Assembly: GCA_000711775.1 (NCBI GenBank)
Contig: ARYC01000608.1
Span: 1-64,000, forward strand
Reading direction: 5' to 3'
Length of the DNA: 64,000 nucleotides
DNA from: Oxytricha trifallax
Lineage: Eukaryota; Ciliophora; Spirotrichea; Sporadotrichida; Oxytrichidae
The notes beneath the pieces were generated by a model. It had not been told where the DNA came from and did no database searches. It saw only the letters and a list, made by a program, of their open reading frames with translations. Both the position numbers and the translations under genes were made by a program. Positions 1 through 11,052 of this stretch are shown here, piece after piece (position 1 is the first letter of the stretch; each line of letters opens with the position of its first letter).

Positions 1-306
1 ATCAAACCTTTTGATTCTTCGTTGTTCCCTTCTTTTGATGAGAAAAGATTGTTCCCTAGAGCTAGTATGAGCATGAACCATAAGAGGATAACAGCATCTG
101 ATAAAAAATTGATTCTGGGTAAACGGTCGCTGAGAGAGGGTGATAATTCTTATAATGATTAACCTAATGAACTTGAGATAAGTAGCGACTCTGAAACTTA
201 AAAATCCAAGCTTGACACTTAAATATGGTCTCCCAATCAAAGCCATCAAATATTGAAAGATGAGTCCTAGAGTTTAAAGTTGCAGATTAATTCTCTTGAT
301 CAGTGA
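1..306 (+). CDS. Unrecognised ORF, 5' end cut by window edge
   Basis: Frame 1 is open from the first base to TGA at 304-306 if TAA/TAG are read as Gln, giving about 101 residues with several Gln codons. The visible part is basic in the middle (around KRITASDKKLILGKRS) and acidic/serine-rich afterwards. I do not recognise the family. It lies just left of a decayed TBE-related element and could be the 3' end of a third gene of that element or an unrelated germline gene. It is truncated by the window, so length and start are unknown. Confidence 0.4.
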
Positions 307-455
307 AAACCGCTGATCATAATGATTCCTTGTTGAGTTATAAATTAGAGTTTATGATCAATGCTTATTCACAATCAGCATTGAAATTTGATTATTTTGG
401 AAAATTTTTAATATAAGTTAAGTTCTTATTCATTAATCAAACCTCAAGTTTAATC

Positions 456-1265
456 TCAGAGCATTCTGGAACTCATATTTTAGCTGTTGGCTAAGGGATT
501 ACCATCCTCATCGATGACCCCAGCTCCCATTAATTGCATGACTAGGCTCTTATACTGTCCTAGGTCCTGAAGCTCATTGTTCATCTGGTCAAAATCATTT
601 CGCATTATTTTATTAACTTCCAGATATCTTTATATGCTTTCCCTCAAAATTTGCTCCTCCTGCTTAACTTCTTAGATTTCTTTTGCCCTTCTTTTTCTTG
701 ATGCTGTTGGCTTCATTAAGTAGGCAGATCTCCCTTTGTGAACTAATAATTTGTGTTAAGGAAATATGATTTACCACTGAAGCTCAATAATTCTTCAAGA
801 GCCTTGGCAAATTCAGGTCTCATTGGAACTAGTAATCCTTAGGTTTGATCTTACTTTGCTCTTCTATTCCTCTTAGCATCAGTTACTTTCTAATTTACCC
901 CATCCTTGTCTAGAGACATTAATATATCACATATCCAGCGTTTATCCAAATGGAGCCAATCGCTCTAATCGGGTAAGTAACTCATAATGGATGGCTTTGA
1001 CGAAGCATATTCAAGGAAGTCCTCAACTGTCAACTTCATTGGGTACGGCAGCGACAATCACATCTGCTCTCTTCAAATGCTAATTGTTTGTTATAAAAAT
1101 ATTAGTTAACTCTTTTTCTCCATTGAGTATGAACCGAAAAAAGTATACGTTCGTGCATTGAAGCTTGGGAAGATAAGCACCACACTCCTGTACTAAAAAG
1201 TCGTAGAGCTCTTTCTTATTCCCAATCTTTTCTCTTAGCTAATGAACATTTACTAACGAGTTCAT
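456..1265 (-). pseudogene. Diverged TBE 22-kDa-family protein, frameshifted
   Basis: Reading from ATG at 1265 leftward, the protein starts MNSLVNVHQLREKIG and follows the same plan as the TBE 22-kDa proteins elsewhere in this window: a basic start, a (D/E)LYxxL stretch, a FLxxxLN block, a block ending in Pro plus acidic residues, then a Lys/Arg-rich stretch. Two frame changes (near 1040 and 720) are needed. The last part, ending at TGA 456-458, has a basic patch (KPTASRKRRAKE) and a long Gln/Glu-rich probable coiled coil. The function of the 22-kDa family is unknown. It is divergent from the neighbouring transposase, unlike the order in ordinary TBEs, so this looks like a separate lineage. 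Homology to the 22-kDa family is inferred by eye. Confidence 0.55.
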
Positions 1266-1477
1266 TGTTATGGTGATTGTCTCCCTATTTAATAATAAAT
1301 TTATAAGATAGTTACATTAATGTTGGAGAAATATTGTTTCAGATATAATTCTTGAAAGATGAAAGAAATCATCTTTGCCATGAAAGAAATGATTTTTCCA
1401 CAAAATTATTTATTTATATAATAATCATTTTATGTTTAAAACTTTTAATTAATTATTAAAGTTAAATCCTACTGAAT
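1266..1477. promoter_or_regulatory. Divergent intergenic region of the TBE-related element
   Basis: About 210 bp of AT-rich DNA lies between the divergent 22-kDa-like gene and the transposase. It holds a direct repeat (GAAAGAAATCATCTTTGCC / GAAAGAAATGATTTTTCCA near 1361 and 1382). A shared promoter is likely from position only; no defined motif is recognised. Confidence 0.3.
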
Positions 1478-3088
1478 ATGGAGAAGCTTAGATAAAGTGA
1501 TCTTCGATCATATCTTGGAGGTCATGATAATTTAAGACAGTCTGATGAAGATCTAGATATTAGTCATGGAAATCCCCCAGTCACAATCGATTATAAACTT
1601 ACATACTGCTCTTTTATTAATTTCTATGATAATGAGCTGGAGGAATTAAGCTGCTTAAATCTTGATTCTCAAATTTTAAACTCCCTTGAGATGGGTTAGT
1701 TAGACATTGTTAAAACGAAAAAATGCAGCTTTCAGGTATACGACCCTAGATCTGAGATTTAAGAATCAACATCGAACCTGAGTGATAACCAGACTTTGAA
1801 TCAGGATATTCTTGAAGAAATAACTAATGGTATTGGTGATCTCTGGAAGAAATTTCCAGCTGTGGCTTAGATTTAAGAATTTATTATAATAGCAGGGAAT
1901 GGCCTTAACATCAAAATTTCTTCTTTAATTAAACGATTTATTAAAAGCGACGGCAAAATGATTTCATAAATGAACAGTCAAGCCTATGATGATACTGATG
2001 AATTTAAGAAGTTTTTTCCAATCAAGTGGAGAAAGATGAAATAAAAGTTTTCAAAATGGTCTAATGTGGAAAAAGCTAGTTTATTTCTGTAAAGTAACAG
2101 TCTCACACTTAATGCTCTAAAGAAGTAATATTCATTGTCAACTCACTAGGTAAGGACTATCAAAAATCTAAGCCAACTTAAGAATGAGTTAATCTAATCT
2201 CCTTATTAAAAAAAATGTTTGGATTGAGCAATAAGCCCAAAAATTTATTTTGAAATTTATCAAACAAAACAACTAGTTGATCAAACCATCAGTAGTGCAG
2301 ACCTATCTCTAAACATAAACAGGAGTTAGTGTTTCTACTCAGTAAATTAGGAAATTTTTAAGAAAAGCTCTGAATATGCTACCAAAAAAGGTATCTTATA
2401 TTAGCTAGAGGTCAATTGCATGCGATAGCATCAAACAAAGGGCTCAAGCTGCAATTCATTATGTACGACTACTTAGTGAGGGTAAAGTACTTATAAACAT
2501 AGATGAAAGTTCAGTTCAGTTCAGCAGATTAAATGAAAAGGCTTGGGCTCCTAAATATCAGTAATTATTCTGCGCTGATTCTAAGCGTTACCAACAGATA
2601 GGTCTCATTGCAGCCCTTTCTAGTGATGAAAGAGTTTATTTCTAACTCTTTAAAGGAAAAAACAATAGTATTGGAGTTTACTACTTTATTCTTTAACTGA
2701 TAAGTGTACTTGAAAAGCATAATCCTAGTTGACGTGATAACCATGTACTCATGCTTGACAATGCCTCTTATCATAGAAGCAGCTATCTTAGGGAAAAACT
2801 AAGTATGCTGAAAGTATCAACCTTTTTTTGGGCCCTTACTAATTTGATCTTGCTCCAATTGAGAAATTATTCGCATTCAATAAAAAAGGTAACTTATAAA
2901 AAACTCTGCAAGCCATAGATGAAATCTGGAGCCAAGACTTATAATAAATAAATTAAAGAGAAAATTTGATTCATAAACAGTTAAAAGAGCTTACTTAAAT
3001 AATTATGGAAAAGAATTACGATTGGTGTGAAAAGCTATTCTATAGCAGATTTCCATTCGTTTTCGATTATCTATGCAGCAAAGTTTGA
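1478..3088 (+). pseudogene. DDE (IS630/Tc1-mariner-type) transposase, frameshifted
   Basis: With TAR read as Gln, the frame from ATG 1478 codes for a protein of about 535 residues ending at TGA 3086-3088. The middle has a helix-turn-helix-like stretch (VVQTYLQTQTGVSVSTQQIR). The catalytic core shows NIDESS (first Asp near 2502), MLDNASYHRS (second Asp 2757-2759) and APIEKLFA (Glu 2861-2863), giving D34E spacing. The coding frame is broken at an 8-A run (2208-2215), by an in-frame TGA (2730-2732) and at a 7-T run (2823-2829), so this copy is dead or the homopolymers are misread. It is longer than the TBE 42-kDa transposase (about 330-350 residues) because of an N-terminal extension. It would cut and join element ends in the nucleus. 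Confidence 0.85.
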
Positions 3089-3169
3089 TCCAAAATCGAA
3101 AGTTGGTTGCAATGAGAAAAAACCTTCTTGAAATTGCAGATTAGCTCAAGCTTAGATTGAAGTAATCAC

Positions 3170-3617
3170 TAAAATTATTGTCAAAAGAATTCACTCCCTT
3201 ATTAATTGTGTTGTGAAAATAATAAGGAATGTGATATCAAGTTGTAGCTTATTGCCCCTTAGGACTTTTGTTTAAAAGGCTATCATAAATAATTGGTATA
3301 CTTACGAAAGTTCCTTAGATGTAGAAGAGGTATATTCCAGAGTAAATGGCAAAGAGATTTTCAATGAAGATATTAAACTTTTTCACTGTTCACGGCATCC
3401 GGTTCATCAATACTTTTCAATACGTTTAGGAAAGTTTGACTTAATTCTCATGAAAAATCTCAGAAACACAAATGTAATGTCAACGAAATTTAATCGGCAA
3501 TGTGTTTTAAAGGGAACTTAAATCCTAGAGATAATTATCAAATTTTTGTTGGGAAAGCTAAAATTGCCGATACATTCAAGTTAAGATTCTGTGCAATAAA
3601 CTTGCTCTTCATTTTGA
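3170..3617 (+). pseudogene. Cys-rich coding remnant, unrecognised
   Basis: Two overlapping frames look coding under the ciliate code. The first has Cys-rich text (LCCENNKECDIKL, around 3200-3260). The second, from about 3290 to TGA 3615-3617, has balanced amino-acid use. They join by a one-base shift near 3290. No known domain was recognised. It follows the transposase in the same direction and may be the 5' part of the gene that ends in the MT-A70 domain, but this link is inference only. Confidence 0.35.
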
Positions 3618-3631
3618 AAAATAGTAGAGTT

Positions 3632-3804
3632 CCGGAGGTATCGGTGGTATCGAAGGGATCGGAGGTATCGCAGGTATCGGAGGAATCGCAGGGATCGCAG
3701 GTATCGCAGGTATTCGCAGGTATCGCAGGTATCGGAGGAATCGGAGGGATCGCAGGTATTGCAGGTATCGGAGGTATCGGAGGGATCGAAGGTATCGGAG
3801 GGAT
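3632..3804. repeat. 9-bp minisatellite, GGAGGTATC type, about 19 units
   Basis: A tandem array of a 9-bp unit (consensus GGAGGTATC, with GGCAGGTAT-like variants and one extra base near 3714) runs for about 170 bp. Because the unit is a multiple of three, the + strand reads Gly-Ile-(Gly/Ala) repeats and the - strand Ile-Pro-(Pro/Ala) repeats without stops. It is much richer in G than its surroundings. It sits between two degenerate coding stretches. Confidence 0.95.
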
Positions 3805-3879
3805 AATAGAGAGAAATTGGCGAAATACCATTTTGAGATAGTGAAAGTTAAATTTCAGGTATTAGCATCCTCAGCTAAG

Positions 3880-5814
3880 ATATTAATTTTGCCAGAGAAT
3901 ACCTTAAAAATTTTATGGAAGCAATCCAAGCTTTGGTTAAAGCGAAATCATTAGAGAGCTCAAATAACTCTACTGCCCTAACATCAAAGCCTCCTATGAA
4001 GTTCTTAAACACAAACAATTTTTGTAGTAAACTGCCATCTCAAACTAATGACTATCAATGGATTTAGCATTGAATTAGTTATGATAAAAAGATAGTAACA
4101 ACTTTCTTTTAATCTAAAAAAGTAGTACTTCTTTTGCAGAAATATTGTGATTTCTACAACACTAGAATCATTACAATTGATGTCAAGAAAATTTATATCG
4201 AGCTGCATCAAGATAATATATGACTATCCTTTAACAATGGAGTTGTTGACGCAACTTTAATGATTTACATTAGCTAATAAATCCATTGGACTTGTTAGTT
4301 AATGATATGAGAAAACTTCCAGAGAGCAAACAGTAAATATCCGTAAATCAATGTGAATGAACGAAGTTTTTTCAAGAACTCATCCCAATTTAAATTTTAA
4401 ATTGAGTCCAAAATTCGCAAAATTCCAAAAATCAATATGGACTGAGATGTTTTTAATCCAAAATTGCTAAAATAAACATAATCTTAAGTGTTTAAACCAA
4501 CAAGATCAAGGGAGAAAGCTAATTAGTTAATATCTCTACTTTGAAATTAAGATATATCCTAAGATACATTGTTTCTAGAATGCCTAGCAATTAAACTTGA
4601 TTGTGCTGCTTCAAAAGTATAATATAAACACCTCCAGTCTTTTGATCCTAAGAATTCTTAATAAATTTAAAAAAAATCAAGATAGAATAATTAAGCCGAA
4701 AACACTCATTCCCTACAACAAACCATCAACTACATAAACAATTTTCATAAAAAATTAAAGAAAAATAGATTGAATGCTTTGATAAAAAATTTGTCAAACT
4801 GGGAGGACCCCTTTGATTAAATATTTATTTTTTAATGGGTTGATGAGGAAGAGTATAAATTTAGTTTCTAGACTAAATGACAAATAAGAAAATAAAATTT
4901 TTAAATGTAATCTCTCCTTCAAAAGATTAAGAAAGACGATAATGAAAAAAAGAAACAATCTCTCAATTTAGCAAATATTTTTTGTCTCTACTGCCATGTT
5001 ACTAAAAACTTCAAGAACTCATTTTTAATATACAAAAATAAAACAAGACACAATGAATGACACCATTCAATACCTAATAATGAAGCTAATACAAAAATCA
5101 AAGAAAATTTTAACATTAAATCATTTCTGATATTAAACTCAAATTTAAACTTCAGAGACTTTGACTTTATTACAGATTATGAGCTTGACATTTACTATTA
5201 GAAATGCAATCAATAATTTTCAAAAGATTTTATCAACAGGATTACCTCAGAAAGAAGTGCTAACAAAGCTTTAATTGATGCAGAAGATTTAAGAGAACAT
5301 GAAGATGTCCACTATTAAATATAATGTGAAGAAATGAATTAAATCCCTCAATAAAACTTCTAAAATGCTTAATAAATTCCAAATCACGATGAAATATTCA
5401 ATATAAAAGAGGAAGAGATAACTCTAGAAATGGCTCAAAAATATTCTAATCAAAAATATGAAAAATATCTTAACGATTTCAAGTCAGATCCAATGAAATC
5501 TTCGTATTACAAAAATAATTACTTCCTGGAGATATGTATGACCCATTTTTGAAAGTTGCAGATGATAAAAATATAATAAAAGATAATAAATAATAATTCA
5601 AATTCCCAATCATCGTCAATGACTTGAGGCTTAAACCAGAATATTATATATGCATGTAAAAAGCCCTATCCTTCAATTCTGCATGCAAAATTACATAAGG
5701 CTACTTAAATATTAAGCTAGAAAAAGAGGACATAACATTTGAACAATCATCTATTCACTTTCAAGTATTCAAGAAAAATTTAAATTAAATTAATTAAGAA
5801 TCAAAATAAAATGA
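3880..5814 (+). pseudogene. Degenerate coding region upstream of the MT-A70 domain
   Basis: Long stretches read as protein when TAR is Gln, but frames change several times and TGAs interrupt (for example 4072, 4221, 4890, 5058, 5560). Readable parts include a Lys/Asn-rich block near 4730-4890, a possible zinc-finger-like CLYCHVTKNFKNSF followed by His near 4990, and a Gln-rich acidic block at 5080-5560. A further open stretch, 5530-5880, has Cys residues. None is a domain I can name. The stretch runs directly into the MT-A70 ORF in the same direction and may be its former N-terminal part, or pieces of a larger transposon protein. Confidence 0.4.
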
Positions 5815-5820
5815 TAATAA

Positions 5821-6522
5821 ATGCAAGTTCCTTAATTAACAACAAATCAATAAAATGCTTTGAATGTCATTCAAAAGTTAACAAACAAAAAGTCAATACC
5901 TATAGTTGCAGATGTCACGCATTTTGAGATCTGGAGAGAAATTTTAAGGGCATAGCTTAAATTTGGGGGCAAGTTATTTGATGTTATCATTATTGATCCG
6001 CCATGGGATAATTTTGATATTAATGCTAAGAAAGGATTTAAACCATCATACTATTTACTGACAGATAAACAGATGTTTTAGATTCCTTTCAATCTTCTCC
6101 AAAAAGATGGGTTTGTTATAATGTGGGTTGTAAATGCAAAATAAGAAATGGCTTTTAGCATGATGAAAAAGCTTGGCTACTCGTAAGTTTTTATTCCTAT
6201 TTAATAATTATTGTTTAGATTTATTGATGAATTTATTTGGACAAAAACAACAATGGATGGACAAGTGAGATCAGGAAATGGATATGCTACCAGGCATGCA
6301 TTTGAAAAAGCCCTCATCTTTAGTATTGGCAACTACTAAATTAGAAAAGATGGATTTAAGGTGCCCAACGTTGTTGCAGCCCCAATAAGGAATGCTTCAT
6401 AAAAACCTGATGAACAATATGCCCTAGCTGAAAGTTTGTGTCCTGGGGGATTCATGCTCGAGATCTTCGCTCGCAATCACAATCTAAAAGATGGAGTGGT
6501 TTCTATTGGCAATTAAATTTGA
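5821..6522 (+). CDS. MT-A70 family adenine methyltransferase, intact, one intron
   Basis: ATG 5821 follows an in-frame TGA at 5812-5814. Exons 5821-6182 and 6219-6522 join to 221 codons without any TGA. The protein has the MT-A70 hallmarks: FDVIIIDPPW with the catalytic DPPW at residues 59-62, a conserved strand VIMWVVNAKQE, GYATRHAFEKALIF (the Gly-x-x-x-x-His-x-x-Glu block) and PGGFMLEIFARNHN near the C terminus. MT-A70 proteins transfer methyl groups from AdoMet to N6 of adenine in RNA or DNA; the ciliate MTA1 group makes DNA 6mA. The ORF is shorter than the roughly 370-residue MTA1 family, so N-terminal regions may be missing or lie in the degenerate sequence upstream. It sits between two decayed TBE-like elements, yet is the only large ORF here without frame damage. 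Confidence 0.9.
6183..6218 (+). other. 36-nt intron in the MT-A70 gene
   Basis: GTAAGT to TTTAG, AT-rich. Removing it joins GYS to FIDEFIWTKT, which restores the conserved MT-A70 block. The intron length is divisible by three, so unspliced reading also stays open. Confidence 0.8.
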
Positions 6523-6555
6523 ATGTCTTTAATGTAATAAATGTTAACTAACTTT

Positions 6556-7036
6556 CTGAAATTACATTCATATTGATTATATTTACTCTACTCTCAAAAA
6601 TTCTACCTTGAAACGTTCTTGGGCTGCAAGATACAAGCATCCTTTTGTCAAGGATCGGAGATCAGAGATGCAATCATATGCTCTAATCGTTGGCGTAGCT
6701 TAAGATCAGGGGCTGATCCATTTCAAGATTCACAAAAGATCTGTGCGTAACCAAGAATTTATTCAATTCCTACGAGAGATAAAGTAGATGTTTCCATATC
6801 AGAGAATCGCAATCTTCATGGATAATCTCTCAGTGCACAGAAGTAGGGCTACACGATCCTGCATTGATGAGCTTGGATTAATCCCAATCTTCAATGTTCC
6901 GTATTCGCATCAATTAAATGGGAGTGAGAGCACATTCTTCACGATAAAGCAGAATTACAAGAAGGAGATTCTCAGGAGATTGGCTATGAATGAACGGATG
7001 GACCAAAAGGAATGTATAAGAATGTCAATTTGTTAA
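6556..7036 (+). pseudogene. TBE 42-kDa transposase, C-terminal fragment
   Basis: About 160 residues match the TBE transposase core by eye: SWAARYKHPFVKDRR, then VGVAQDQGLIHFKIHKRSVRNQE, then FMDNLSVHRS with the second catalytic Asp, and NVPYSHQLNGSESTFF with the third acidic residue. The first catalytic block reads HIDYIYS instead of H(T/A)DEA, and the N-terminal third is missing. The coding frame has no internal TGA in this part. It is the 5'-most gene of an old TBE-like copy whose 22-kDa and 57-kDa genes follow. Confidence 0.8.
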
Positions 7037-7262
7037 GTTAAAAAAGTTGTGATATAAAATTAAGTTAAATAAGGGTTGGAGTTTATGCTTAGGATTAAAT
7101 GATTTAAATAAATTAACATTATTCAGTTTTAGTCCATTGAATTCTTTGTTGGGGTCCACTCTTAAAAGTTTATGATTTGCAAAGATCCATCTGCTAATCT
7201 TTTGCGTTTTGTCAAATTCATTGATTCTTCATTTATGGATGGGTTCTATCGAATCTGAACAG

Positions 7263-7911
7263 TCAATATCTATCCGATTTCAAAGGATTTGTTTTAGGAT
7301 TTTCGGCTCCCAAATCTTGCTTTCTACTTTATCAGGAAGATTCCTTTCCCAGGTTTTCCTAAAAGTGTTTATGTAAAGAATAGTTACTCGAGACAAACGG
7401 ATGCTTAATTAATTAGTCGAACTAATCATTTGTAATCTCAATCCTGTTAGCTTCTTCAGATTATGCTCCTTCATTGTATCTAACTTGGTGGGCATGATCT
7501 ATCACGGATCTTAAGTATTCATTCTTTATTGTTCCCAGGATCGTAAAGAAGAACATCCTCTCAGGAAGCTGTCCAGAGTTCATCTATAGATTAGGATAAC
7601 ATACTGACTTGCTCATCTTTTATTACATCGGGGTAAAGTTTTTTCACAGACAGTTCTTGAAAGTGCGGAATCTTATTAATTTATACCCAGTCAGATCTTA
7701 GGGCTCTTTTTATCCACTTAGGATCGATCTCAAGAATGCGATCCGAGTTGCCTGATAAGGTGGCAAGAATAAATTGACTATTTGTAATGTTATTTAAGAC
7801 TATAATCTTACAATGGACTGTCAAGTATTTGTAAAGATCCTCTTTGGATCTGAATCTGCAAGTAAGTTCGTCACTCTTGATTAATCTTGATTGGCTCATC
7901 TACTGTTCCAT
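7263..7911 (-). pseudogene. TBE 22-kDa protein, frameshifted
   Basis: ATG at 7911 reads MEQQMSQSRL and then RFRSKEDLYKYL, the signature start of the 22-kDa proteins in this window. The frame is open to a TGA at 7561-7563. A shift restores the block FFFTILGTIKNEYLRSVIDHAHQVRY and runs on to TGA near 7263. It is convergent with the 42-kDa fragment and divergent from the 57-kDa gene, which is the normal TBE order. The biochemical role of this family is unknown. Confidence 0.75.
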
Positions 7912-8342
7912 ATTAAATAGTTTTGGGATTTTTATTTTGAAATTATTATTTTTTTTGTGATTAATTAATTACAATCTCTTGCAGAGTGTGTTTTAATTAC
8001 CTTAGTCAGTAGTTTTCATAAAAAGATTAAGGAGTACTCTCATAGAATCCCAATAACATTATCAAAACTTTTTCGGGGTTTGATAAGTCAACCTTGACTT
8101 GTGATTTTTATTAGCACCTAATAGCTTATTGAGAAGGATTTTCTGAATTCCAAAATTCCAAAATTTATTCCTATAGTTTTTTTAATTCTTTTTCAATCTG
8201 AGAAGTTTGAGATTTAATTATCAAATCTCATTATTTATATTATATCTGAGATTATCATTCCTATTTAGCTCTTTTAGGATTGTGGTTAAAATTTAATTGT
8301 ATTATTTAATTTTTGTTTTAATTAAAATAAAAGTTATTAAAT

Positions 8343-9654
8343 ATGCTCAACTACAAAGTGAAATCCTTAAAAAGGGATAGCTTTCATCAAAACAGCTCAT
8401 CTGAGGGCAATAACAAGCAGAGATTTGCCTAACAAAATCAAAGAGATCTCCATTCACTATAAGAAAAGTAAGATAATTAAATACTAATTTCTAGATAAAG
8501 GAAACCTAGTTTGGTGCTTGAAGCATCTGATGATAAAAAAACATGACTGCGATAGTTGTGGGAAATCCTTTGCCTCTAAGAGCAATCTTAATAGGCATTT
8601 TCGTGATTATCATCCTTCAAATCCTGGCTCCCCGAATTCTCAAAAATCATAAAAATAAATATAGCAATTAAGCTAATCCAGAAAGCAATCACGAGATTCC
8701 AGTCATGACTCAGACTAATCTTAGCCAGAAAATAGTAAAATCATCACTTAACCTAGAAAATATCTTTAAAACAAATAACCTCTGAAGAGATAAAAACTAT
8801 CTGATTAATAATAAATTGATAACTTGTAATCCCTTTAGTAATAAAACGAAATTTAGGAGAGAGGATCAAGTTACAAACTTGACTTTCTGAAATCCTTTGA
8901 CCTGGAACCAAAACTAATGATCCCAATCTTTCATAGTCTCAGATCTATCGCATAAAATCCTAGGCCTATAAGAGCAATGGGCACTCATTTTTACGGAACA
9001 CTTTCATTCAAGTAAACCTACTACATAATCTACAGTGAACTTAGATTCCTTGATGAATAATATTTGTAAATAAATCTCAGCAACGAGTATGCAATTGCTA
9101 AGAAAGCTAAGGATCTGGGAATCAAAAATATAATAAATCTTGAGCACCTAGTAAAGGGGGAAGATCACATTGGATTAGCCTACTAAGTTTACGACTAAAA
9201 CTATAATGATTTTTTGAGATTCAATTTCCACTAAAGAAAAGTCAAGCAATTATGTCCCGGGATTTTAAATGGTGTGAGGGAGCTTCATAGTCTTGGATTT
9301 ACTCATAGGATTCTTAATCCTAAAAATCTTGTCATAGATTAAGAACCCTTTGAGATTAGGATTGTCAACTTTGAAAAAGCAAGATTGCATTCAAATATAA
9401 GCTACTTCAACTTCACTTAAGACATTCCATTCATGCCTCTTGAAGGATATACTGAGGGAGATCCCTCAATCGATCTCTATTCTTGTGCATGCTTAATCAT
9501 TTACACTAACATATGCAAAGACTTTTACTTGAGCATCGATTCCCAAGAGAAGCTAATCGTTCATGCCAAGAAAATCAAAGAAGATCCAAAATCCTTAAGA
9601 GCTCTTGTTAAGATCATTGATTCATTCATTCTAGAGAATGATCAGAGTCTTTGA
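8343..9654 (+). pseudogene. TBE 57-kDa zinc-finger/kinase-like protein
   Basis: ATG 8343 opens a Gln/Ser-rich N terminus. A shift at an A-run near 8540 is needed to enter the C2H2 finger CDSCGKSFASKSNLNRHF-x3-H (8553-8612). A long Gln-rich linker and a protein-kinase-like C-lobe follow. The catalytic loop reads HRILNPKN instead of HRDxKPxN, and VNFEK stands where DFG/DFN is expected, so it should be catalytically dead. TGA at 9652-9654 ends the frame, but the same frame continues to look coding to about 9990 past another TGA at 9718. Nearly all of the gene is in one frame despite the age of the copy. Confidence 0.8.
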
Positions 9655-9918
9655 ATGGATCTTGAAAGTCACATAAAGCAAACTCAAGAAATCGACTTCA
9701 GATCCTTCAAGCATCAGTGATTAGAGTTGAAATCCGAATTTGAATCTCATAATTCTCAGGATCAAAGCACAATCTTAAACTAAAAGATTAGCTTAAAATT
9801 TAATTACACTTAAACTATCAATAACACCCTAAAATTGTTCGATTCTTATAACAATTAAAATTTCCCCTCCAATTCATTTCCTAAATATCAACTAATCTAT
9901 GTGTTCTAATAAATTTTC

Positions 9919-9936
9919 AAAACCCCAAAACCCCTA
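9919..9936 (+). other. C4A4C4A4 telomere-like motif, status unclear
   Basis: CAAAACCCCAAAACCCC is the start of a TBE terminal repeat. The following bases (CTACCAAAAGTCTCC) do not match the TBE repeats at 21,572, 23,055 or 59,396, and no inverted partner follows. The orientation is also wrong for closing the TBE-like copy on its left. It may be a decayed end or chance within the tail of the 57-kDa frame, where it reads KTPKPLPK. Confidence 0.4.
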
Positions 9937-9989
9937 CCAAAAGTCTCCTGGGGACACCTTGGGGACATTGATGAGACATTCTACCGATC

Positions 9990-10440
9990 TTAAGATCAAT
10001 AAAATTAAAAATAAAAATATAATCTCTTAAATCAGAGATTGTGTCAGAGTTAAATAACTATATTTATAATTTAAATTTCATCTTAATCCATATATAATTT
10101 ATATTTTATATTTTTAAAACCATTTTAATGAATATACTTAAATCTGTCACAAACCCCAATCTCTGTTTCTATAACTATAATTTTATCATGTAAATTATTC
10201 TTAGGAATATTTGAGCGATTGAATCATATAAAATCTTCTTAAATAATCTCAATTTTAATTTTTAGTCTAATTAATACAACCACCTCAATTTCAAAAAAAA
10301 TTCACCATGGGGAATCTTACTGTCATAGCTATGATTTATTTTTTATATAATTGGAGTTTTCTTTGATTCTCCATTAGTTTGTTTAAAATTAAATTTTAAA
10401 AGTAATTAACAAGTTAGTAAAATATAAAATTAGAAAGTTA
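9990..10440. other. AT-rich spacer, no gene seen
   Basis: The stretch is low-complexity AT-rich DNA. It has one local inverted repeat (AATCTCTTAAATCAGAGATT near 10,020). No coding frame or mobile-element end was recognised. Confidence 0.6.
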
Positions 10441-11052
10441 TAAGGATAGGGTGACCCACAGGGGCCCGAGGCTGGAGACTTTCTAATAGAGCTTTCCACT
10501 ACACTAAGGCCTGCTGAGGGTAGGCAGGGGGTTGCTGGGTTCACCGCATTAGGGGCCAGTCGGCGGGGTTCAATATGTCAAATCCTAGACTCCTCGAGTC
10601 GTCTGCACGCTAAGGATTTACCTGCATAGATGAGCTCCCTGGCGTGAGTTCAGCTTCCTAGATAATAGGGAGCAGGATGAAGGTGGTGCTCAACCTTCAA
10701 AAGTGAGACGATGAGAACCATAGAAGCCAACGATAATGATTTTCCTCCCACACCAGGTCAGGTTAATGAGGCTACCACAACGAAAGGACAGAGACTACTA
10801 TCTCAGCAGCGGTGGAACCTGGTAAGCCTTTTCTCCAGACTCCCATTTAATTGTTTACAGGAAGCAGATCTCTGCGAGCTCTGCGGGAGATACTCCTAAT
10901 CAATAGCTAGGATCTTATCTCGTATGCATCTTGTACAGGAAGAAGTGGAATGGGGGCGAGGTGTTTTTGGAGTTTTTTAGTTCACGACTTGCCACGTCAT
11001 TGATTGCCACGTCAACTCACTTCAGATACGTCTACGTCACGACTAAAATTGA
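10440..11052 (+). other. GC-rich island with a 113-aa ORF, unrecognised
   Basis: The base composition changes abruptly from AT-rich to roughly half G+C, then back. ATG 10711 opens a frame to TGA 11050-11052 (113 residues, MRTIEANDNDFPPTP start) if the TAA at 10897 is Gln. I do not recognise the product. Near the end, TGCCACGTCA occurs twice (around 10,990 and 11,005), followed by TACGTCACG. Composition suggests an insertion or transferred DNA, perhaps a retroelement 5' region; no terminal repeats were found. Confidence 0.45.

Noticed and set aside
3538..3831. Ile/Pro-rich minus-strand protein over the minisatellite
   Set aside because: It is the by-product of a 9-bp repeat with no stops; nothing outside the repeat supports a gene.
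9919..9936. C4A4C4A4 motif as the left end of another TBE
   Set aside because: Following sequence does not match any TBE repeat in the window, there is no inverted partner, and the orientation does not close the element on its left.
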